DNA of 64,000 bases from contig NZ_JAKVPE010000001.1 of the NCBI RefSeq assembly GCF_022482365.1, forward strand, positions 1,612,001-1,676,000, in the 5' to 3' direction. The stretch is from Limosilactobacillus sp. Lineage in GTDB: Bacteria; Bacillota; Bacilli; Lactobacillales; Lactobacillaceae. Below, in pieces: positions 49,160 to 61,734 of the stretch (position 1 is the first letter of the stretch; each line of letters starts with the position of its first letter). Position numbers and translations under genes: made by a program. The notes beneath the pieces were generated by a model, which saw only the letters and a list, made by a program, of their open reading frames with translations, was not told where the DNA came from and did not search any database.

Positions 49160-50203
49160 ATGAAAAAACAACACAAGCTATCATTAAAGGACTTTATCAA
49201 GGACTTGAAGGCCCTGGTAAAGCCTAATTATCTGAAGGCAATGTGGCCGGTCGGTGGGATCACCATCATCTTCATTGCCCTGACCTGCATCCTGGCCTTT
49301 TTGGCAACCAGCGTGATGTCATCAATGATGATGAGCGTCATGATGATCATGTACGGGATGGCCTCAGCATCTGCCCTGGGGATGGGCCTGCTGGAGATCC
49401 TGGCAGCGGCCGGCATCGCCATTGCCCTCTCGTTCTTCTTCAACTTCTACACGGTGGCGGTCCAGTACACCTACCAGGATCGCCTGAAGCATCCTGAACA
49501 GCCGGTCAGCGCCGGCTCCATCTGGATGCACTTCAAGCACCTGCGGAAGAACCAGGTTTGGCGGATCATCCTCTACATCGGCCTCTTCACCTTCTTGTGG
49601 AGCCTGCCATTGGACATTGTTGGTGGCCTGGTCGGCGGCATGACCAAGAACGCGGTTTGGCCACTGTTGATCCGGATCGCAAACGACGTGGTAATCCTGT
49701 GGAAGTCAATTGAATATTCCCAATCTTACTTCCTGTACCGGGAAAAGCAGCCCCAGTTCCTCGGCCAGTCGATGCGGCACGCCTTGACTGCCAGCCGGCG
49801 GTTCATGGGTGGTCGCAAGTGGAACTACTTGCTGATCAACATCGTGGTGGAAGTTCTGCCAATCCTGGTTTGGACGCTGATCTTCGGTGGCCTGGCATAC
49901 TACGGCAATTACACCGCCACCTACGTGCTGACCTACGTCGGGATTGCCCTGGTTATCATTGGGATTGCCTGCTTCCTGCCGGTTGTCTTGGCTGCCGGGA
50001 CCCTCTACTTCACGAAGAGCAAGGAAGAACCGGACGGGGTTGACCTGGATGAAATCTTCAAGGATACCTTCAAGCCGGTTGCTGAACTGACGGGTGAGGC
50101 TTACGTTCACGAAATTTACGTGCCAAAGAAACCTAAGAAACAGCCGGAACCGGTTGCCAAGAAGGAAGAAAAGCCGAAGCGCGAGGCAAAGAAAGACGAA
50201 TAA
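49160..50203 (+). CDS. DUF975-like integral membrane protein
   Basis: A 347-residue protein with about six membrane segments (roughly 29-50, 75-100, 135-158, 165-185, 222-245, 250-275) and a charged Lys/Glu/Pro-rich cytoplasmic tail after residue 310. A Met-rich stretch (MSSMMMSVMMIMYGMASA) lies between the first two segments. The layout resembles DUF975 proteins, but I cannot make a firm assignment and propose no function. It is monocistronic between terminators. Confidence 0.6.
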   Translation: MKKQHKLSLKDFIKDLKALVKPNYLKAMWPVGGITIIFIALTCILAFLATSVMSSMMMSVMMIMYGMASASALGMGLLEILAAAGIAIALSFFFNFYTVAVQYTYQDRLKHPEQPVSAGSIWMHFKHLRKNQVWRIILYIGLFTFLWSLPLDIVGGLVGGMTKNAVWPLLIRIANDVVILWKSIEYSQSYFLYREKQPQFLGQSMRHALTASRRFMGGRKWNYLLINIVVEVLPILVWTLIFGGLAYYGNYTATYVLTYVGIALVIIGIACFLPVVLAAGTLYFTKSKEEPDGVDLDEIFKDTFKPVAELTGEAYVHEIYVPKKPKKQPEPVAKKEEKPKREAKKDE

Positions 50204-50208
50204 TTTGA

Positions 50209-50247
50209 ATGAGGATGGGGCATTGGACGGTGCCTCATTTTTTTTGC
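50209..50247 (+). terminator. Terminator after the DUF975-like gene
   Basis: ATGAGG pairs with CCTCAT around GGGGCA/TGCC-type inner pairing, followed by eight T residues. Confidence 0.75.
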
Positions 50248-50260
50248 ACTCTTAAGAACC

Positions 50261-50290
50261 TTGACAGTGTGGCCCGGCAGCGGGTACAAT
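50261..50290 (+). promoter_or_regulatory. tyrS promoter
   Basis: TTGACA (50261-50266), 18 bases, TACAAT (50285-50290). Confidence 0.75.
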
Positions 50291-50299
50291 AACGGCAAT

Positions 50300-50528
50300 A
50301 ATCAAAGGCAATTCGCCAGGCAGAGTAGCTGGCGGGGTGGACATGCAGAGAGCTCGCGGCAATTGAGAGCGGACCAATCCCCGTGGCAAATTACACTTGG
50401 CGGGCCTTTCAAACTTGAACGGATCGTCCCGTTATCGACGAAGAGCGGTAGCCCACGCGTGGGTTGCAATTCAAGGTGGTAACGCGGTAAATCGTCCCTG
50501 ACTTCAGTTGAAGTCGGGGTCTTTTTTG
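50300..50528 (+). promoter_or_regulatory. T-box riboswitch of tyrS
   Basis: The T-box sequence AAGGTGGTAACGCGG lies at 50473-50487, and the terminator CCCTGACTTC/GAAGTCGGGG with a T-run follows (50496-50527). A TAC triplet in AAATTACACTTGG (about 50390) fits a tyrosine specifier. Uncharged tRNA-Tyr would turn on synthesis of its synthetase. Confidence 0.9.
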
Positions 50529-50561
50529 TATCCGGGACCTTTTAGGATGGAGGAATAGCAG

Positions 50562-51812
50562 ATGAACATTATTGATGATTTGAAGTGGCGGGGTGCAATC
50601 AACCAGGCCACGGACCTCGACGGCTTGAAGAAGCTGACCGAAGACAAGCAGATTGCCCTCTACTGTGGGACCGACCCGACTGGCGATAGCCTGCACATCG
50701 GTCACCTGATCCCATTCATGATTCTGAAGAGATTCCAGCTGGCGGGCCACCACCCAGTGATCATTATCGGTGGTGGGACCGGCGCGATCGGTGACCCGTC
50801 CGGCCGGAAGACTGAACGGACGCTGAAGACCGAATCCCAGCTGGAGCACAACACCACGGCCCTGACCAACCAGATGAAGAAGCTCTTCGGGACCGAGAAC
50901 TTCACGATCGTCAACAACTACGACTGGCTGAGCAAGCTCAACATGATCGAGTTCCTGCGTGACTACGGGAAGCTGTTCAACCTGAACACGATGCTGAACA
51001 AGGAGGTTGTGGCTAGCCGTCTGGAAGCCGGGATCTCCTTTACCGAGTTTACCTACCAGATTCTGCAGGCGATCGACTTCCTGCACCTCTACCGCAACAA
51101 CGACGTTCAGCTGCAAATCGGTGGCTCCGACCAGTGGGGGAACATCACGTCTGGAATCGACCTGATCCATAAGATCGAAGGTTCCGACACCGAGGTTTAC
51201 GGTCTGACGATCCCACTGATGCTCAAGTCTGACGGAACCAAGTTCGGGAAGACTGCCGGCGGGGCGGTTTGGCTCGACCCGAAGAAGACCTCACCGTACG
51301 AGTTCTACCAATTCTGGATTAACCAGGATGACCGTGACGTGGTGAAATACCTCAAGTACTTCACCTTCCTTTCCAAGGACGAGATTGACGATCTGGCAGA
51401 AAAGGTCAAGACCGAACCGTGGAAGCGGGAAGCACAGCGCCGCCTGGCCGAAGAAGTGACGAAGTTCGTTCACGGCGAAGAAGCCGTCAAGGAAGCGGAA
51501 CGGATCAGTAAGGCCCTCTTCTCCGGGGATGTTGCTGACCTGTCCGTTGATGAAATTGAACAGGGCTTCAAGAACATGCCATCGGTTGACGTAGAAAATA
51601 AGAAGGAAAACATCGTGATCTGGCTAACGGACAATGGGATCGAACCATCCCGTCGGCAGGCACGCCAGGATGTTTCCAACGGTGCCATCCGGATTAACGG
51701 TGAAAAGGTTGACGATGTTGACGCGGAGATCGACCCAAGCAGTCACTTTGACGGCAAGTTTGTCATCGTCCGGAAAGGAAAGAAGCACTACTTCCTGGCC
51801 CGGGTAAAATAA
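50562..51812 (+). CDS. tyrS: Tyrosyl-tRNA synthetase
   Basis: Class I synthetase. The HIGH motif is in CGTDPTGDSLHIGHLIP (about 37-53), the KMSKS equivalent is KFGKT (about 228), and a C-terminal S4-like RNA-binding domain (DNGIEPSRRQARQDVSNGAIRINGEKV, about 350-376) follows. 416 residues, typical of the Bacillus TyrS1 type. A T-box upstream controls it. Confidence 0.96.
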   Translation: MNIIDDLKWRGAINQATDLDGLKKLTEDKQIALYCGTDPTGDSLHIGHLIPFMILKRFQLAGHHPVIIIGGGTGAIGDPSGRKTERTLKTESQLEHNTTALTNQMKKLFGTENFTIVNNYDWLSKLNMIEFLRDYGKLFNLNTMLNKEVVASRLEAGISFTEFTYQILQAIDFLHLYRNNDVQLQIGGSDQWGNITSGIDLIHKIEGSDTEVYGLTIPLMLKSDGTKFGKTAGGAVWLDPKKTSPYEFYQFWINQDDRDVVKYLKYFTFLSKDEIDDLAEKVKTEPWKREAQRRLAEEVTKFVHGEEAVKEAERISKALFSGDVADLSVDEIEQGFKNMPSVDVENKKENIVIWLTDNGIEPSRRQARQDVSNGAIRINGEKVDDVDAEIDPSSHFDGKFVIVRKGKKHYFLARVK

Positions 51813-51832
51813 TTTGAAATTTAATTGTTAGT

Positions 51833-51879
51833 AAACGGCTATTTTGAGCGGCGCATTCCGCTTGAAATAGCCGTTTTAT
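51833..51879 (+). terminator. tyrS terminator
   Basis: AAACGGCTATTT pairs with AAATAGCCGTTT, with an inner GAGCGG/CCGCTT stem. Confidence 0.88.
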
Positions 51880-51964
51880 TTTCGCAATTCCTAACATTTG
51901 AATTTATGAACATCGGTAAAATACAGGAATGACAAAAAAGTCCAGTCTGTCTATAAAATGGTGG

Positions 51965-52151
51965 TTGACGTCGGGGGAGTTTCACGGTATAGTAATTAAC
52001 GTTGTCAAAGGGAACAGCAATGTTTCCTCAAACTTGTCAAATTAATTGTTGACAGTGATTTGGTGACATGATATATTATTTAAGTCGCTTGCGTTAAACA
52101 AGTTTGATTGATAAAATTAGTTCTTGACATTTAACCGCAATGTGATATAAT
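51965..52151 (+). promoter_or_regulatory. Three tandem rRNA promoters
   Basis: P1: TTGACG (51965-51970), 17 bases, TATAGT (51988-51993). P2: TTGACA (52049-52054), 17 bases, TATATT (52072-52077). P3: TTGACA (52124-52129), 16 bases, TATAAT (52146-52151). The rest of the 52152-52324 leader holds the usual processing sequences. Confidence 0.85.
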
Positions 52152-52324
52152 TAGTTCGTTAACTGTTTGCGGTTAACGAACGGTAGACCTTTGAAAACTG
52201 AACAAAGTTTCGACGAATCAAATGTGTAGGGTCTTCAATCACTTCGGTGATTTGAAGCAAAACATTTGCGAAGTCAATTCGCTTAATAACTTTTAATTTG
52301 AGAGCTATCTCAAATTCTTATATT

Positions 52325-53907
<1,583 letters not shown>

Positions 53908-53987
53908 ATAAAACGGAACCTACACATAGTTGAAACTTTGTTTAGTTTTGAGGGGTTTACCTTCAAAACTTACTGAGACGCTTATTT

Positions 53988-54062
<75 letters not shown>

Positions 54063-54066
54063 TTAT

Positions 54067-54139
54067 GGGGAATTAGCTCAGCTGGGAGAGCACCTGCTTT
54101 GCAAGCAGGAGGTCATCGGTTCGATTCCGTTATTCTCCA
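54067..54139 (+). tRNA. tRNA-Ala (TGC)
   Basis: Acceptor GGGGAAT/ATTCTCC with one G-U pair; anticodon loop TTTGCAA gives TGC. Second spacer tRNA, four bases after tRNA-Ile. Confidence 0.96.
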
Positions 54140-54306
54140 TTGCTAACCGTGAGGTTGGCACGAGTTTGTACTTTGAAAACTAAATAATATCTATTTTCTT
54201 ATTTATTAACTTAAAACAATAAACCGAGAACACCGCGTTATTTGAGTTTTATTAACGAAATAATCGCTAACTCAATTAATCAAGGTGATCACGACGTGAT
54301 CATCAA

Positions 54307-57229
<2,923 letters not shown>

Positions 57230-57305
57230 GAAGAGCGGTTAGGTTTATTGAAGGGAATAGATATTGTTTAGTTTTGAGAGCATAAGCTCTCACCCGAGAG
57301 GGTAG

Positions 57306-57422
57306 TGTGGTGATGATGGCTTGAAGGATACACCTGTTCCCATGCCGAACACAGCAGTTAAGCTTCAACACGCCGAAAGTAGTTGGGGGATCGCTCCCTG
57401 CGAGGATAGGACGTTGCCACGC
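57306..57422 (+). rRNA. rrf: 5S ribosomal RNA
   Basis: TGTGGTGATG and CGTTGCCACGC form helix I, and CCATGCCGAACACAG is the universal loop. About 117 nt. Confidence 0.95.
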
Positions 57423-57426
57423 TAAT

Positions 57427-57499
57427 GCTGACTTAGCTCAGTTGGCAGAGCACCTCACTAGTAATGAGGAGGTCGGAGGTTCGAGCCCTCTAGTCAGCA
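57427..57499 (+). tRNA. tRNA-Thr with anticodon AGT
   Basis: Acceptor GCTGACT/AGTCAGC, D arm GCTCAGTTGGCAGAGC, anticodon stem CCTCA/TGAGG with loop CTAGTAA and T arm GGAGGTTCGAGCCCTC. The anticodon at 57460-57462 is AGT. Its first base should be edited to inosine for full use. Other features fit tRNA-Thr. Confidence 0.93.
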
Positions 57500-57526
57500 T
57501 AAGTTACACTTTATAAGTGTTCAGAA

Positions 57527-57569
57527 GTCTTCATGTCAGGTTGTTAAAAGCTTGATATGAAGGCTTTTT
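57527..57569 (+). terminator. Terminator of the rRNA operon
   Basis: AGTCTTCATGTCA pairs with TGATATGAAGGCT, followed by six T residues. Confidence 0.85.
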
Positions 57570-57629
57570 TGATACTTCTGATATTAAAATGAATTCTTTT
57601 TATATTGATCTAAATTACACCTCAGACAC

Positions 57630-57760
57630 AATATCAGACACACTGGACGAGAAGAACAAAAGTTGTGTGTCTGAAAAATTAGAAGGGGCCTCGACACCTG
57701 ATATATCAGCATTTATAAGCTAATTGTCAGTGTGTCTGGTGTGTTGAAAATCAATATTAC
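57630..57760. repeat. Cluster of CAGACACA repeats in both orientations
   Basis: TCAGACACAATATCAGACACAC lies near 57632-57653 in two direct copies of TCAGACACA. Inverted copies are GTGTGTCTGA near 57665 and GTGTGTCTGG near 57730. No coding region. Iteron-like or recombination sites are possible. Confidence 0.5.
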
Positions 57761-57775
57761 GATATGATTGACTGT

Positions 57776-57813
57776 TGGCTACCTTATCGTCATTTGATAA
57801 GGTAGTCATTTTT
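57776..57813 (+). terminator. Hairpin with T-run
   Basis: GGCTACCTTATC pairs with GATAAGGTAGTC, followed by ATTTTTT. No gene upstream in the interval, so it may end read-through from the rRNA operon. Confidence 0.7.
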
Positions 57814-57907
57814 TGTTTCTTTTTGATGATGCAAAAAGAAATGCTGAAATCCAAACAGAGCAGTCAGTTTGGTCGTTGTTGTTACTTATGGCGAAATCAT
57901 AAGTAAA

Positions 57908-57978
57908 TCAGATATGAAATCTCAAAAATGACCTTGAATGTCAATCTCGAGGTACTCATTTTTGAATGTAATATCTGA
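57908..57978. repeat. Nested inverted repeat upstream of the mob genes, possible oriT part
   Basis: Outer arms TCAGATAT (57908-57915)/ATATCTGA (57971-57978), inner arms CAAAAATGA (57923-57931)/TCATTTTTG (57956-57964). It is followed by GC-rich GCCTCGCAGGCTCCTCGCC and a second inverted repeat around ATTCGTATTA/ATATTACGAAT (about 58027-58061). Position upstream of mobC fits an origin of transfer, but no known nic sequence is recognised. Confidence 0.45.
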
Positions 57979-58068
57979 TCGCTCGACAGGGTGCAGGGAA
58001 GCCTCGCAGGCTCCTCGCCAAGCTATAATTCGTATTACAAACTTGTTTGATATTACGAATTTAATTGC

Positions 58069-58125
58069 TTGCAAGTTCGTTTGTTCTTGTATTATAATAT
58101 AGTTGAATAATTGGTCTAGACCAAT
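58069..58125 (+). promoter_or_regulatory. mob operon promoter and palindromic operator
   Basis: TTGCAA (58069-58074), 18 bases, TATAAT (58093-58098). A perfect 16-bp palindrome ATTGGTCTAGACCAAT (58110-58125) lies at the expected transcript start, typical of an autoregulatory operator. Confidence 0.65.
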
Positions 58126-58237
58126 ACAAAAAACAAACGAACCCGACGAAATGAGGAATTTAGTCAGTCGTTGTCACGAGCACGTGAAGACTGAAAATTT
58201 CTTTTGCCGTCAGGCAAACTGAGGAGGTCAAGAACGA

Positions 58238-58828
58238 ATGAAGCCATTGAAAAATAAATTGATTCAAACTCGCCTAAGTGAAGATGAACTTGCGGATTTT
58301 GAAGCAGTGAAGCATGAGCTAGAAATTGCTGGAAGTTCCAAGGCGATGCGGCAGATGATTCGAGATGAGAAGCTATTAATGCAAGCTAAGAATAACTGGC
58401 AAAAGGGCAAGTATGACGCGGTAACGATTTTAGTTCAGCAACTGAATGATCAAGGGCGGTTGCCATTAGTCGAAGCGTTATACGGCTTGACAAATACTAG
58501 TACATCAACCGAATTGAACCTTGTACGGGATCAATATACTGACATTCAACAGCAACTCGAATCAATCATGTATGCCGTGACCAAGAGTGGAAATAATCTG
58601 AATCAAATTGCCCATGTATTAAATGCCGCTAAGCAACAGGCAGAACAAGAAGATGATGACTTAGCTGACGATGATTTGTGGCAGTGGGTCGCTAAGCAGT
58701 TGGTTGAAAATAGCCAAATTTTGACTGACCTGCGATTAGAAATTAATAACCTTAAACATGATACTAGACGTGACAAACAGGAGGGCGGTGGTGAAGTTGT
58801 CAGTCCTGGAAACACACTCGTGTCGTAG
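58238..58828 (+). CDS. mobC: MobC-like mobilisation accessory protein
   Basis: A 196-residue relaxosome protein. The N terminus (NKLIQTRLSEDELADFEAVKHELEIAGSSKAMRQMIRDE) looks like a ribbon-helix-helix DNA-binding domain. Residues about 115-130 carry SGNNLNQIAHVLN, the MobC motif. A typical role is to bind oriT and help the relaxase open DNA. GAGGAGG precedes the ATG, after a small TTTGCC/GGCAAA stem. GC content is clearly lower than in the housekeeping genes. It overlaps the relaxase gene. Confidence 0.85.
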   Translation: MKPLKNKLIQTRLSEDELADFEAVKHELEIAGSSKAMRQMIRDEKLLMQAKNNWQKGKYDAVTILVQQLNDQGRLPLVEALYGLTNTSTSTELNLVRDQYTDIQQQLESIMYAVTKSGNNLNQIAHVLNAAKQQAEQEDDDLADDDLWQWVAKQLVENSQILTDLRLEINNLKHDTRRDKQEGGGEVVSPGNTLVS

Positions 58829-59990
58829 TAGCTATAGAAGATTACAATACCTATTTCAGGAGCCACCACATAGCTACCGGAAGACATCACGAAGGGTACT
58901 TGCCTGCACTGGATTTAATATAAAGCTACTACATGATCCGGATGGCAATATTTCAACGACCCAAAATGGTGGATACCTAGAAAAGCAATTCAAGGATAAC
59001 TTAAAGAAAGCTCACAATCCCAAACGAACCTACCAAGCACAAACATTGATTGTCTCATTTTCACCTGACGAGTTTGATACGAAAGACCTTAACCTACAAG
59101 CCAAACAAGCCTTAACGCTAGTCCAACACTTTGTCCACCAACATTTTTCTGACGCCCAATCCGTAATTGCAGTTCAGGCGGACGGTCAGGGCGGCAAGCT
59201 TCATGCTCATGTTGTTTTCAATACAGTCAAGCCAAATGGCAAAACCATTTCTACCAGCCGCTTTAACATACATCAACTACGAACCAACTTTGACCATGAA
59301 ATGAGTCAGAACTACCAACGAGTAACTTGTCATAGTTGGACCAACCCCATACATAACCAACAAAAGCGGCAAGACGCTAACAATTTAACCACACGATCTG
59401 AATGGCAACAGAACTTAAAACAGATCATCACCCAAGTTAAGAGCGAAGTAGCTTCACTTAAAGCCTTTATTCAGCGATTAGGCGAACAAGGAATAACTGT
59501 GACTGACCGTAAAAAGAAAACGTCTTGGACCTACCATCAAATGGTCGATGGTAAAGAGTACAAAGTCCGAGATTTTTATCAACGGGTGAATAAGCAAACC
59601 GGTGAAGTACTGTCTACTCGTGGCCTGGGCCAGGAATTTACGAAGAGTTATTTAACAAGTTACTTTAAACAGAAAGAAAATGAAGAGGAGGAAGATACCA
59701 ATGACAGAAAAGAAAACGACAGACTCGAAAAAGTCCGAACAATGGCAAGAGATGCTAAGATTAGGATTGCTAGACAACAACGCCTCAATCAGCTCAACCG
59801 ACAGCGAAGTGAATCCGCTCAAGCTCGGGAGCAGAAACAAAGATCTATCAAAGAAGCTCGACTATCTGATCGACGAGACAGCAAAGCAAAACGACGTCAA
59901 TCAAGTGTCGAAGAACGTCGACAACTTGAGCAACAAGCTCGACGAAAAAGGGCAGAAACTCAAAGATCAGCTGACGGACCAGAACTCTAA
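58791..59990 (+). CDS. mobA: MobP-type relaxase (relaxase/mobilisation nuclease)
   Basis: About 399 residues. Nicks oriT and leads the strand in conjugal mobilisation. The histidine triad motif is QGGKLHAHVVFNTVKPNGKTIS near residue 140, with ADGQGG before it, and candidate catalytic tyrosines are in SSYRRLQYLF near the N terminus. The last 90 residues are a highly charged Arg/Gln/Glu helix. Start is GTG 58791 (or GTG 58788) after AGGAGGG; upstream frame-open sequence overlaps mobC. Its 3' third overlaps a second gene in another frame. Confidence 0.88.
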   Translation: MKLSVLETHSCRSSYRRLQYLFQEPPHSYRKTSRRVLACTGFNIKLLHDPDGNISTTQNGGYLEKQFKDNLKKAHNPKRTYQAQTLIVSFSPDEFDTKDLNLQAKQALTLVQHFVHQHFSDAQSVIAVQADGQGGKLHAHVVFNTVKPNGKTISTSRFNIHQLRTNFDHEMSQNYQRVTCHSWTNPIHNQQKRQDANNLTTRSEWQQNLKQIITQVKSEVASLKAFIQRLGEQGITVTDRKKKTSWTYHQMVDGKEYKVRDFYQRVNKQTGEVLSTRGLGQEFTKSYLTSYFKQKENEEEEDTNDRKENDRLEKVRTMARDAKIRIARQQRLNQLNRQRSESAQAREQKQRSIKEARLSDRRDSKAKRRQSSVEERRQLEQQARRKRAETQRSADGPEL

Positions 59991-60624
59991 AGTCGTGAAG
60001 GCAGTGGCAGACGCCCGGGCGATTGGGTATGCTGATGGTATAGTTGACCGGGTTGACGCAATAGATCAGAAAATGCAAGGCTTAGAGGCTGACATTAACT
60101 TGCGAGAACAAAACTTGGACCAAAAAACTCAAGAATGTGTTGCTAAAGTGGCAGACCTTAACCAAGTTGGAAAGTACCTGGAACGATATACACAAGTCGT
60201 TAATAATCGCTTAGTGCCAACAATGCGTAATTTGATTTTGGCAATGAAAAATGGCATCACGCACCACACGGAAGACGTGGCTAAAGATGTTTATGAGCAG
60301 TTTAAGATGGATACTAATTTAACAGTTCAAGAGGTTATCAAACAAGCTGTAAGTCAGAATTTTGACAAAGAACGCAAAAAGACTGAGGGAGCGAGTGCCA
60401 GTGCCAAACTTAGTGCTAAAGCAAGTCAACAAGCAGTAAGGCAAGTCTCAGCAATGCTTAACGAGTTTATAAAATTTTTAGTTCTGTTTGGTATTGAGCT
60501 TGTTATCTTAGGGGCAATCGTAGCAGTAACCCCCGGCTGGCCAAAATTGTTAGCAGCACCAATTGGGCTGCTGTTAGGCGGCGTTATTGATTGGAAGATT
60601 TATAAGAACGGGGGCTGGGGCTAA
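59701..60624 (+). CDS. MobB-like membrane protein, nested in the relaxase gene
   Basis: A 307-residue protein whose first 290 bases overlap the relaxase gene in another frame. GAGGAGGAA precedes ATG 59701. Long heptad-like coiled-coil stretches (about 40-150) are followed by two C-terminal membrane helices (about 245-268 and 272-295: FLVLFGIELVILGAIVAV, LAAPIGLLLGGVI). This matches the overlapping mobA/mobB design of small mobilisable plasmids, where MobB is membrane-bound and aids transfer. No enzymatic motif seen. Confidence 0.78.
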   Translation: MTEKKTTDSKKSEQWQEMLRLGLLDNNASISSTDSEVNPLKLGSRNKDLSKKLDYLIDETAKQNDVNQVSKNVDNLSNKLDEKGQKLKDQLTDQNSKVVKAVADARAIGYADGIVDRVDAIDQKMQGLEADINLREQNLDQKTQECVAKVADLNQVGKYLERYTQVVNNRLVPTMRNLILAMKNGITHHTEDVAKDVYEQFKMDTNLTVQEVIKQAVSQNFDKERKKTEGASASAKLSAKASQQAVRQVSAMLNEFIKFLVLFGIELVILGAIVAVTPGWPKLLAAPIGLLLGGVIDWKIYKNGGWG

Positions 60625-60923
60625 TGTCTTTCGATGTTGAGGTAATGAGTGACCAACAATTGGATGAATTGCTCTTAAAGCCAAAGAAGATTCCAACTTG
60701 GCGACTTGTCAATACGCAAAGTGAACGCGAGAAGAAGCGTATTCGGCAAATGGAGCGGCATAATAAGCAATTGGAAGCTGCTAGGTTGTATCAAAAGAAG
60801 AAGCAACGAGCACGATTATTGGCGACTAAACGTAAACAGGAAATGCAACGGCAAGAGCATCAAGAACGAATGAAACATAAGAAAAAGCCGTCAAATGAAA
60901 AGGATGACGGCTTGGAATTATAG
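60624..60923 (+). CDS. Small basic protein of the mobilisation module
   Basis: A 99-residue protein that shares its first base with the preceding stop (TAATG). It is very rich in Lys, Arg, Gln and Glu (residues 35-90), predicted as one long charged helix. I do not recognise the family. Genes in this position in mob operons are often small accessory proteins; function is unknown. Confidence 0.65.
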   Translation: MSFDVEVMSDQQLDELLLKPKKIPTWRLVNTQSEREKKRIRQMERHNKQLEAARLYQKKKQRARLLATKRKQEMQRQEHQERMKHKKKPSNEKDDGLEL

Positions 60924-60987
60924 TCATATAAACAGAAAGGCCGCCCAGCCTGCGAAGGCCAGACGGTCGCCAAAGTTGCTAACTCAT

Positions 60988-61172
60988 GCTATAATATAGC
61001 TGTACTAAAGAAATATTATATTCAATAGTTGGGCTGATAAGTTTAGCAAGAGCGCTTCTATTCTGGTGTACTGCAATACACCACCAGCCAAGCGCAACAG
61101 AGTACACCCTCAAGGGGATCAGCTCCTAAGTTGACATCTTGTGCATTGGTGGTCGCCAGTGCACATTTTTTA
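60988..61172 (+). ncRNA. Candidate structured small RNA of the accessory region
   Basis: An extended -10 (TGCTATAAT, 60987-60995) would start transcription near 61002, and a terminator (GTGCATTGG/CCAGTGCAC plus T-run, 61141-61172) ends it after about 170 nt with no reading frame of note. Within it GCGCTT...AAGCGC (61052-61095) encloses CTGGTGTA/TACACCACCAG, a long hairpin. No -35 is evident. The rest of 61173-61372 is AT-rich with small hairpins only. Confidence 0.5.
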
Positions 61173-61372
61173 TTTTACCATGATTTAACAACTGGTGTTG
61201 TATCCGATTTTTTACGCAGGATTTAATTATTGCGTAGTTTGCGTTTTAATAAAAAGTCTCGTCAGTGGGGAATTATCTATGTAATTAAAAAACGGCCCTA
61301 TTGGGGAAGACCCCAATTATACCAGTTTATGTAATTTATCATTATAGAAATGAAACGGCAAGCAACATTTTG

Positions 61373-61732
61373 TTACTTGTCGTTTTTGTTATTTATATCA
61401 GTTGTTGATGCTGTTTTGATTATTTCAATAAATAATTTTGACAATTGTTCACTCGTACTATCTTCGAGCATATCTAGTAAGTTGAAAAGCTTTTGTTGGT
61501 AAGGGTTTAGTTTTATTGCTTTGTTTTTATAACTGCCACTAATAAGTTCATCAATACTAACCTTTAAAGCATTTGCAATTTTAAGAAGATTAATTGCACT
61601 AAAATTTTTAACTTCACCACGCTCTATTCGTGCCATATAGTTCGAAGACACCCCAGCTAATTCTGCTAACTGTTCTTGACTTAAGTTTAATTTTCTTCGT
61701 TTTGCGGCTATATTTGTGCCAATTTTATGTAT
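61373..61732 (-). pseudogene. XRE-family regulator missing its start codon
   Basis: The helix-turn-helix reads IGTNIAAKRRKLNLSQ, then EQLAELAGVSSNYMARIERG and continues for about 85 residues in the same frame. Codons run back in frame to about 61732 (IHKIGTNIAA...), where the end of the IS30 element begins. No ATG, GTG or TTG precedes the helix in frame; a GTG inside it (61651) would delete half the DNA-binding domain. The most likely reading is that the insertion separated the gene from its start and promoter. Confidence 0.7.
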
Positions 61733-61734
61733 AT

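Noticed and set aside
57427-57499. A visible attL/attR pair using the tRNA-Thr 3' end
   Set aside because: No second copy of the tRNA 3' sequence was found up to the end of the window, so integration at this tRNA is not shown.
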